From Anaeromyces robustus (Eukaryota; Neocallimastigomycota; Neocallimastigomycetes; Neocallimastigales; Neocallimastigaceae): 10,519 nucleotides of DNA. Under the pieces are notes generated by a model. It had not been told where the DNA came from. It saw only the letters and a list, made by a program, of their open reading frames with translations, and made no database searches. The stretch spans positions 1 to 10,519 of the forward strand of contig MCFG01000761.1 of the NCBI GenBank assembly GCA_002104895.1. Reading direction: 5' to 3'. Positions 1 through 6,616 of the stretch are shown here, piece after piece (position 1 is the stretch's first letter; each line of letters opens with the position of its first letter). Both the position numbers and the translations under genes were made by a program.

Positions 1-2
1 TT

Positions 3-46
3 TTTTTTTCTTATTAATTTATTTAAATAAATTAATAAGAAAAAAA
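3..46. repeat. Perfect 44-bp AT palindrome
   Basis: Each base from 3 to 24 pairs with its partner from 46 back to 25. The centre is TTTAAA, and the only G/C pair is C10:G39. The outer arms are T7 and A7. A perfect palindrome this long is unlikely even in an A/T desert, because the internal order CTTATTAATTTATT is not a simple repeat. It could be a cruciform-forming site, a hairpin in a transcript, or the end of a miniature element cut by the window edge. No function is shown. Confidence 0.85.
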
Positions 47-55
47 TTTTATTGC

Positions 56-92
56 AATAATTATTTACTATTAATTAAATTAAATAATTATT
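56..92. repeat. 12-bp inverted repeat with 13-nt loop
   Basis: AATAATTATTTA at 56-67 is the exact reverse complement of TAAATAATTATT at 81-92. It lies 9 bp to the right of the 44-bp palindrome, so the first 92 bases hold two stem-forming elements in a row. Its A/T-only content makes chance occurrence plausible. Confidence 0.5.
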
Positions 93-184
93 ATGCCATT
101 AAGTTGCCACATCTTTCAAAAAGTTTTCCTAAATTTTTTATTATAAAATATTTTCATTAATTCATATGAATTATGAAACTTTAT

Positions 185-360
185 GTAAAAAAATTATAAT
201 TAAAATTCTATTATAAAATTAAATATATATTAAAAAATCATTTTTATTTTTTATTTTTAATGTTATTTATAAAAATTATAGAATATAGAATATAAGCATT
301 TAAAAATAAATCAAGTATATAATTATAAAAATAAAAAAATAATGAAAATTCAAAATGTAA
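185..360 (+). repeat. Dispersed AT repeat, copy 1 (partial)
   Basis: This is a diverged, truncated copy of the repeat found at 424-648 and 4571-4795. Shared landmarks are TTATAAAATTAAAT (211 here, 404 in copy 2), AAGTATATAATTATAAA (313 here, 511 in copy 2) and ATGAAAATT followed by AAATGTAAAA. Copies 1 and 2 are therefore in tandem at a spacing of about 195-198 bp. This copy lacks the second half, which carries TAATTGTTAATTTTTAATAT. It shows no coding content. Confidence 0.65.
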
Positions 361-423
361 AAGAATTATATATATATATAAATTGTAAAATATAAAGAAG
401 TTATTATAAAATTAAATTATATA

Positions 424-648
424 TATATATATATTAAAATTTTATTTTTATTTTTTATTTTTTTAATTTATTCATAAAAATTATAAAAAGTAATTATTTA
501 AAAATAAAACAAGTATATAATTATAAATATAAAAACAGATAATGAAAATTAAAAATGTAAAAAGTAATTGTTAATTTTTAATATATCTTTAATGGATGAA
601 TAATTCTAATTTATAATTTATCTCTAAAATTATAAAGATTGATAATTA
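424..648 (+). repeat. Dispersed AT repeat, copy 2
   Basis: This matches 4571-4795 at a constant offset of 4147 bp. From 495 to 648 I find no indel and about three mismatches (G538/A4685, T540/A4687, G598/A4745), about 98% identity. The left part (424-494) is less alike. Similarity stops sharply on the right: both copies read GATAATTA (641-648 and 4788-4795) and then diverge. The sharp end suggests an insertion or duplication boundary. There is no ORF, TG..CA terminus or obvious target duplication. It ends 62 bp from the 3' end of the minus-strand pseudogene. Confidence 0.8.
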
Positions 649-709
649 TAGAATTATTAATTATTTCAGGTTTAAAACATATTAATGATTGTAGTCACCA
701 TTCATATTT

Positions 710-2439
710 CTAATTTTTAAAAATTTTTTCAATTTTACTTGTATGATGTTTGAAATTTTTACTATCCTTTTTAGCCTTTTTATCATAATTTATACCAATC
801 AATAACATATTATCTTGATAACGTTCTAATTTTTGAGGATACTGTCTTCTTTTTATTTGATATAGAACTTTTTTTACATTTTTATTATATTTCAATTCGA
901 TAATTAAGTCGAGATATCCAGATTTAATGTTTATTGGAATATACGCTATATCAACATAATCTTTTCCTGCGTCAAGTTCCGGATATTCATTGTAATATTC
1001 ACATGCTATATAACATGTTTCTTTAATTGTAAATCTCAAAGCCTCTTCACTATTATATGATTTATTATCTACTTCATTATGAAAATATTCAATTATTTCT
1101 GCAACTTTCTCTTCATTAAAATCTCATGTTTAATACAAAAGTTCTTTGGATTTATTTAATTTTTTTGCACAGCACTCCAATCTTCGGATTTAGTAGAATT
1201 TTCAAATTCTTCTAAAACTTCTTCATTAGGTATACATACTTTTTTTGTATCAGTATTATAATTCAAATAACCTAAATGAACAAGCATTGTTAAAATATCA
1301 TCTTTACCGTCAAATGATGTCATGTCATTTTGATATGTATTTATATTTATTTTTATTTCTTTTCCTTCTTTTAATTTAATAATATCTTGCTTTAATCCAA
1401 AATAATTTTTATTAATGTATTCTTTTAATAATCCATATGTTTCACTTTTATTCCAATAATTATCAATTTTTCCATATTTAAATGTATTTAAAACTGATAA
1501 TGGTGTATAAATTTCATATACTTTGTATGTTTTTGAATCTTTTAATTGATAACCATTATACCAATTTTTAATATTAATAAAATTCAATTCATTTTTATGA
1601 ATTGATTCTTCGATATCATCTTTATTTTCTTTTTCTTTCTTATTATTTTCATCAATTTTTCTTCTCTTATTAGATTCTTCTTTCAGTGTATTTCCAGGTT
1701 GTTGATTATTAATTAATCTTTCACATAACAATTTAACTTCATCTTCTGTAAAACCAACATATTTTGCCGTCCATCCTGGAGAAACCATTGAATATTCATC
1801 AAAATTATTAAGACATGAATTTTCACCATATTTCTTTATAGGTAAAATACCGGTCATGTAAGCTAGTGCTATATATTTATTATCTTTTATAAAATAATTC
1901 AAAAAATATATATATTCTTTTTGAGATTCCAAATTTTTTCTCATTCTTAAAACACAATCCCATTCATCAATAATTAAAACAATATATCGGTTTGTATAGT
2001 TTTTTATATTTTGAATTATTTCTTTTATGTCATTTTCATCATTGAATTTGCAATCTTGTAAAGTACATTTAACTTCACATATAATTTAATTATTTTTTTA
2101 ATTGTAACGTAGAAGAAGGCATTAAAAAAATACAAAAAAAAACATATTTAATTTAATAACGTTAAATTCATTTAAATATTTATTCCATTCTTTAATTTTA
2201 GAAATTTTTTTATCATTAAAAATATCCGTTTTTATTTTGGAATAACTGTAATATGCAGTAAGCATATCAGCAGTTACTGTTTTTCCAAAACGTCTAGGTC
2301 TTGAATTACATATATAATTTTCTGTGGTAAAAATTCTTTGGCTTATTTCTAATATTAATTCTGTTTTATCCACATATACTTCGGAATTTATAACTCTTTT
2401 ATAACTCTCTAAACCAGGATTAAATATTTCATTTTCCAT
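710..2439 (-). pseudogene. AAA-ATPase-like / PD-(D/E)XK nuclease-like gene, decayed
   Basis: Three blocks on one strand match successive parts of the AAA-ATPase-like plus PD-(D/E)XK fusion family (Pfam AAA-ATPase_like and PDDEXK_9, once DUF1703), which I recall as common in gut bacteria and anaerobic fungi and whose function is unsettled. Block 1 (2439-2122) starts at a true ATG and has VYVDKTELI and Walker-A-like SRPRRFGKT (residues 46-54). Block 2 (2085-1156) has Walker-B-like IVLIIDEWDCVLR upstream of its first ATG, then MTGILPIKKYG, GFTEDEV and NWYNGY. Block 3 (1123-710) has the nuclease core YVDIAYIP followed by LDLIIELKYNK. The breaks are three stops in an AT-rich join at 2086-2124, where roughly 30-40 family residues seem missing; a frameshift in the A-run near 1160; and in-frame TAA (1132-1130) and TGA (1126-1124). 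The damage mixes substitutions and indels, so true decay is likelier than sequencing error. The motifs that remain look little changed, suggesting recent loss. Confidence 0.85.
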
Positions 2440-2825
2440 AATTATATATTTATATATTGTTAATATTTAATAACTATTTAATTATATAGTTTTATAGATT
2501 ATTTTATATATTTTAAATATAAAAAAAATTTATATAGTTACTTAAATTATTATATATGATTATAATATTATTTTTATTATTACAATTTTTTAATATTTTT
2601 AATAATATTTTATTTTAATAGGTATTATTATTTTATTTTTTTATATTAATTCTTATTGAATTTTATATATTATTTTGTATAAAAAATTTTTCAATAATAA
2701 ATTTTTTATTATTAACTGGGATTTTTTTTTATGGAAAACTATTTATATATATATATAAAGAATTTTTATAATTTTTATTATAAAAAATATTTTAAAATAA
2801 TAATTTAAAATTTTAATTTTTCAAT

Positions 2826-2856
<31 letters not shown>

Positions 2857-2964
2857 CATAATATTATCAATAAATACTCATAGAATTGATAATATTTATA
2901 TATATATAAATATAAGAGAAAAAATAAACAAAAATTGATAAAATTATTAAAAAATAAAGTATTA
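2440..2964. promoter_or_regulatory. Shared upstream region of the divergent pseudogene pair
   Basis: These 525 bp separate the ATG of the AAA-ATPase-like pseudogene (minus) from the ATG of the ankyrin pseudogene (plus), so any promoters for both lie here. The sequence is almost wholly A and T, with poly-T runs, TA runs (2749-2758 and 2900-2908) and an (ATT)9 microsatellite. I see no specific binding motif or other gene in it. The regulatory role rests only on its position between two divergent starts. Confidence 0.35.
2828..2854 (+). repeat. (ATT)9 microsatellite
   Basis: Nine uninterrupted ATT units lie 110 bp before the ankyrin pseudogene start. Tracts of this kind recur in the window. Confidence 0.9.
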
Positions 2965-3033
2965 ATGTCGATTGATTCATTTATAAAAGATATTTATAGC
3001 AAAGATATTAATAAAATAGAAAATAAAAATTAT

Positions 3034-3057
3034 AATAATAATAATAATAATAATAAT
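3034..3057 (+). repeat. (AAT)8 microsatellite encoding Asn8
   Basis: Eight AAT units lie in the first frame of the ankyrin pseudogene and encode an asparagine run. Length changes in threes keep the frame, so the frameshift just after it (between about 3058 and 3097) is a separate event. Confidence 0.9.
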
Positions 3058-3438
3058 TATGATAAGATCTTACACCAGACTTATTGCAATTTATATTAGA
3101 AAAATGTTCTAAATATTTAACAATATCTTCCTCTTTGGTAAAATAATTAATAAATGACGAAAATATCAACTTATTAAATATTATTTTTTCCCATTTCAAA
3201 TTTTTTGATAATGAAATTATTATTAAATTACTTTCCATTCATAAAAATAACACACCATTAACGTCATTAGAATTGGAAAATATTATTTTAAATAAGAAAT
3301 ATATAGTTTTAGCTAAAAATAATATTTCAAATCGGATTATTGGTACATATTTAATAAATGCTTGCAAAAATGGAAATAAATATATGATCAAATATTTAAT
3401 AGAACATGGAGTAGATGTCAATAAAGAAAATGATGATG

Positions 3439-4314
3439 GAGAAACACCATTATTTTCAGCATGTAAAAGTAGAAATGAATCCTTAATAAATATTTAATTG
3501 AACTTGGAGCTAATATACATAAAGAAAATAATTATGGAGAAATACCATTATTTGATGTTTGTAGAAATGAAAATGAATCCATAGTAAAACTTTTAATTGA
3601 ACATGGAGCAGATTTCAATAAAGAAAATATAATTAGAGAAACATCATTATTTTCAGCATATAGAAATGAAAATGAATTCTTAGTAAAATATTTAATTGAA
3701 CTTGGAGTTGATATCAATAAAGAAAATTATTATTGAAAAACACCATTATTTAATGCATGCAGAAGTGAAAACGAATCTATAGTAAAATATTTAATAGAGC
3801 TAGGAGCTAATATCAATAAAAAAGATATAAATAGTAGAACACCATTATTAATTGATTGTGGAATTGGAATTGAATCCATAGTAAAACTTTTAATTGAACA
3901 TGGAGTTGATATAGATAAAGAAACCGTTTATGGAGAAACACCATTATTTAAAGCATGTGAAAGTAGAAATGAATCCTTAGTAAAATATTTAATAGAACTA
4001 GGAGTTGATATCGATAAAGAAACTGTTTATGGAGAAACACCATTATTTGATGTTTGTAGAAATGAAAATGAATCCATAGTAAAACTTTTAATTGAACATG
4101 GAGCAGATTTCAATAAAGAAAATATAAATAGTAGAACACCATTATTAATTGAATGTGGAATTGGAAAAGAATCTATAGTAAAACTTTTAATTGAACATGG
4201 ATCTGATGTCAATAAAAAAACTTGTAAGAGAAAAACGCTATTATATTATACGTATGATAAAAGAAATAAATCCTTAATAAAATATTTAATTGAAAATGGA
4301 GCTGATGTTATTAA
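3439..4314 (+). repeat. 99-bp ankyrin-encoding tandem array
   Basis: About nine successive 99-bp units make up the body of the ankyrin pseudogene. Units are not equally related. The unit at 3533-3632 matches 4028-4127 (offset 495 = 5 x 99) with one mismatch (T3543/C4038). The units starting SRTPLLI near 3835 and 4132 (offset 297) are also close relatives. This mosaic points to unequal exchange or gene conversion within the array. Confidence 0.85.
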
Positions 4315-4407
4315 AGTTGATAATGAATACATATATGAATACTTGTAATAAAAATAAATTAATAGAAAATAAAATAATATTGGTATATATAAAAATAATA
4401 ATAATTT

Positions 4408-4416
4408 TTAGGGTTA
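4408..4416 (+). promoter_or_regulatory. TTAGGGTTA telomere-like box
   Basis: A single TTAGGGTTA lies 60 bp after the ankyrin stop codon. G triplets are scarce in this desert, and the same heptamer recurs at 5010 and, in reverse, near 6015. In other fungi Tbf1/Teb1-type factors bind single telomeric boxes outside telomeres. Here that role is only a possibility. Confidence 0.25.
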
Positions 4417-4570
4417 TTGTTATATACACCAGTAGTAAATATTCTTTTGTTTAAATAATAAATAATAATAATAATATATGCTAATAAAATAAATAGAAAA
4501 ATTAACTAATATTGAAATTTACTATCCAAAGTTTTGTTAAAACATATAAAAAAAAAATTTTTTTTTTCTT

Positions 4571-4795
4571 AAATATATATTGAAAATTTATTTTTATTTT
4601 TTTATTTTTTTATTTTATTTATAAAAATTATAGAATGTAAGTATTTAAAAATAAAACAAGTATATAATTATAAATATAAAAACAAAAAATGAAAATTAAA
4701 AATGTAAAAAGTAATTGTTAATTTTTAATATATCTTTAATGGATAAATAATTCTAATTTATAATTTATCTCTAAAATTATAAAGATTGATAATTA
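4571..4795 (+). repeat. Dispersed AT repeat, copy 3
   Basis: This is the same repeat as 424-648 in the same orientation, offset exactly 4147 bp, about 98% identical over 4642-4795 with no indel. It begins about 220 bp after the ankyrin stop codon. With copy 2 it brackets the AAA-ATPase-like and ankyrin pseudogenes as direct repeats. Fifty base pairs beyond its right end is an A24 run, which could be the tail of a retroposed copy. Copy 2 has no such tail at the same place, so the A-run may be unrelated. Confidence 0.8.
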
Positions 4796-4845
4796 ATGAA
4801 AATTATGTTTTAATATCTAATTTATTTATTACGAAAATAAATATC

Positions 4846-4869
4846 AAAAAAAAAAAAAAAAAAAAAAAA
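4846..4869 (+). repeat. A24 homopolymer
   Basis: Twenty-four consecutive A residues are followed by G and more A. The tract may be a retroposition tail for the sequence on its left, or a plain homopolymer. I see no clear target-site duplication around it. Confidence 0.85.
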
Positions 4870-5045
4870 GAAAAAAAACCTATTTATATAATGATTCTAA
4901 TTATTTATGGGAGTATTGCATTTCGCAAAATGTATTACAATGTGACTTATAAATAAATGATTCGTTGGTTTTTCATAATAATTATTTTAAAGAGGACATA
5001 CCGACAATGTTAGGGTTAACCCTAACATATAGAGAATGAATAATA
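4870..5045. other. Intergenic island of higher complexity
   Basis: About 175 bp richer in G and C than the surrounding desert, with words such as GGGAGTATTGCATTTCGC and AGAGGACATACCGACAATG. It has no ORF of note and no tRNA fold. It ends with the telomere-like palindrome. The composition suggests a conserved non-coding element, an untranslated region or a remnant of a mobile element. I cannot tell which. Confidence 0.4.
5007..5028. repeat. 22-bp perfect palindrome with head-to-head telomere repeats
   Basis: Bases 5007-5028 form a perfect palindrome whose core is TTAGGGTTAACCCTAA, meaning one TTAGGG repeat abutting one CCCTAA repeat. TTAGGG is the usual telomere repeat of filamentous fungi. 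The site could be a minimal telomere-fusion scar, a dimeric site for a telobox-binding protein, or chance. Eleven base pairs per arm with six G:C pairs in this base composition argues against chance. Confidence 0.75.
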
Positions 5046-5135
5046 TTTAATATAAAATCTACAATATATTTTAATAAAATATTAACGTATTTAATTTTTG
5101 TATTGATAAATATTTTATATAAAATATATAGATAT

Positions 5136-5203
5136 AATTATTATTATTATTATTATTTATTTATTTATTTGTTTGTTTGTTTTTTTATTTATTTATTTAT
5201 TTT
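5136..5203 (+). repeat. Compound ATT / ATTT / GTTT microsatellite
   Basis: ATT units pass into ATTT units, then GTTT units, then ATTT units again. This is a typical compound microsatellite produced by slippage. Confidence 0.85.
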
Positions 5204-5638
5204 ACTGCAATATAATTATTATAGCAATAATTATACATTAATTTTTTTTAGAAATATTTATTTAAAACTATTAATTTGAATTTAATCAGTTTAAAAAAAA
5301 AATTCTATTTTTTATAATCTATAAATGAATAAATAAATAATAAAATATATAAATAAATAATAATAAAATATTAAAGCATTTTAAATATTAATATCATATA
5401 TTAATAAAAAAATATAATTATTAAAGTTTTATAATGGAATTGAAATAAAAAATAATATATAAGAATAAAAAATATAAAAAATTATTGAATTTACAAAAAA
5501 AAAAAATTATAGTCTAATTAATATCAAGAGTCTACTATGCCACTGTATCACTACTTTTAAAATAATGTATATTATAAAACGTAAAACTTTAAAAAATAAT
5601 AAATGTATGGATATATGATTTGGTGATTTTCTTGTGTA

Positions 5639-5654
5639 TATGGTTATAACCATA
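5639..5654. repeat. 16-bp perfect palindrome TATGGTTATAACCATA
   Basis: The palindrome TATGGTTATAACCATA carries a GG/CC pair in each arm, which is unusual here. The size and symmetry would suit a dimeric DNA-binding protein, but it lies almost 1 kb from the nearest gene end and no partner site is seen. Confidence 0.6.
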
Positions 5655-6139
5655 ATAAAATATGTTTTATTTGGTATTATTAATATTATTTAAAATTATA
5701 GAATTATTAGTTAAATAAATAATATAATAAAAAAGAACATTTAAATTTATTAATGTTTATTTATATACATAGATTTTAAATATTTTTTTAAAATTTTTAA
5801 TCTATTATTTACTATTTATATTTCTAATGATATATAATTAATATATAATTTTTTTTTTTAATTTCAATTTTAAAAAAAATATTATAAATTTAAATATATA
5901 AATATATTATATTTTAATTTAGAATTTTTATTAAAAAAAGTATAGTTTATAAGTATACACTTTATATTTATCTATTTGTTATAGTCAGTATCATTAATTT
6001 ATATAGGTTTTTTCTAACCCTATATAAAATATAATTAAATACTATTACTATTATTATTATAATAATTTTTTTCTTTATTTTTCGACTTTTCGATTTTTCG
6101 ATAAAAATTAAAATAATAGTATATGATAATTAGCGTTTT

Positions 6140-6181
6140 AAAAATATTAATATATTAATATATAAATATATTAATATTTTT
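6140..6181. repeat. AT hairpin with 17-bp perfect stem
   Basis: The arms at 6140-6156 and 6165-6181 are exact reverse complements with an 8-nt loop. The arms are A/T only (AAAAATATTAATATATT). It lies beyond the tandem array on the 3' side of the orphan gene and may be no more than a structural oddity of AT-rich DNA. Confidence 0.65.
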
Positions 6182-6261
6182 TATTTATTTAACTTTATTC
6201 TTTTTTTTTTATTATATTTTGTTTTTATTTTATTTTATTTTATTTTACTTTATTTTTTTTA

Positions 6262-6556
6262 GACTTGATATTATATAATTCAATTCTTTTTTTTTGTAGA
6301 TTTGATATTATATAATTCAATTCTTTTTTTTTTTTGTAGATTTGATATTATATAATTCAATTCTTTTTTTTTTTCTTTTTTATTTATATTTAATATTATA
6401 TAATTCAATTCTTTTTTTTTTTTGTAGATTTGATATTATATAATTCAATTCTTTTTTTTTTTCTTTTTTATTTATATTTAATATTATATAATTCAATTCT
6501 TTTTCTTTTTCTTTTTCTTTTTTTTGTTTTGAATTTGATATTATATAGTTCAATTT
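6262..6556. repeat. Seven-copy tandem repeat with TTGATATTATATAATTCAA core
   Basis: A 22-bp core, close to TTGATATTATATAATTCAA plus TTC, occurs at 6265, 6302, 6342, 6390, 6430, 6478 and 6535. The cores are separated by poly-T linkers with GTAGA or CTTTTTTATTTATA. Spacing is 37, 40, 48, 40, 48 and 57 bp, so copies 3-4 and 5-6 form a repeated 88-bp dimer. The core is nearly two-fold symmetric (TTGA...TCAA). The cores are almost invariant while the linkers vary in length. The array ends 60 bp past the stop codon of the minus-strand orphan gene, so it would lie in its 3' untranslated region or downstream of it. Confidence 0.9.
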
Positions 6557-6616
6557 ATATTTAACTATTTTATTTTATATTATATATATATTTATATATA
6601 TTTGTATTATAAAATA

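Larger units (their letters stand above)
2965..4348 (+). pseudogene. Ankyrin-repeat protein gene, decayed
   Basis: From ATG 2965 the frame reads MSIDSFIKDIYSKDINKI and an Asn8 run, then stops at TAG 3097. The neighbouring frame takes over from 3066 (DLTPDLLQFILEKC), has TAA at 3144-3146, and continues into the first ankyrin repeats. A third frame runs from about 3491 to TAA 4346-4348, interrupted only by TGA 3734-3736. Comparison between repeats shows one A missing near 3487-3490 (AAATATTTA where others read AAATATTTAAT after an extra A) and the TGA replacing the usual GGA. I count about ten 33-residue repeats of the form GETPLFxACxxxNESxVKxLIEHGADxNKEN. Ankyrin repeats are protein-binding solenoids, so an intact relative would act as a scaffold. 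There is no signal peptide or membrane segment. The last 204 codons (3737-4348) contain no Met, so ATG-based callers miss them. An alternative is a real gene with assembly errors. Confidence 0.85.
5046..6250. other. AT-rich intergenic desert
   Basis: No convincing gene is visible on either strand over 1.2 kb. It holds a mixed ATT/ATTT/GTTT microsatellite (5136-5203), a small non-repetitive island near 5510-5655, a perfect 16-bp palindrome (5639-5654), an imperfect TATATAGG/CCCTATATA hairpin (6000-6026), three TTTTCGA words close together (6078-6101), and a 17-bp-stem hairpin (6140-6181). Most of the rest is A/T homopolymer or near-homopolymer. Confidence 0.7.

Noticed and set aside
2086-2139. 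Spliceosomal intron joining the first two blocks of the AAA-ATPase-like gene
   Set aside because: The only nearby AG acceptor (in TGTGAAG) breaks the frame with every GT donor I could find, so a GT-AG intron does not restore a continuous protein.
3008-3717. Minus-strand open frames opposite the ankyrin array (also 4027-4212)
   Set aside because: They are shadows of the plus-strand ankyrin frame. They repeat with the same 99-bp period and resemble no protein of their own.
3734-3736. TGA read as a sense codon (altered genetic code)
   Set aside because: Neocallimastigomycota are known to use the standard code. The neighbouring frameshifts show decay, and a TAA also interrupts the gene.
424-4795. 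The direct repeats as long terminal repeats of one retroelement
   Set aside because: The interior holds two divergent fungal pseudogenes and no gag, protease, RT or integrase; there are no TG..CA ends or primer-binding site.
5495-5554. tRNA-like or SINE-like polymerase III gene on the minus strand (A-box-like TGGCATAGTAGA, ending in a T12 run)
   Set aside because: There is no B box (GGTTCRANNCC), no cloverleaf can be formed, and the terminator-like T-run is commonplace in this sequence.
6078-6101. Three closely spaced TTTTCGA words as an operator
   Set aside because: The run is short, slippage-like and far from any gene start, so I could not support a regulatory role.
6262-6556. CRISPR array
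   Set aside because: The spacers are poly-T linkers of varying length, not unique sequences, there are no cas genes, and the setting is eukaryotic.
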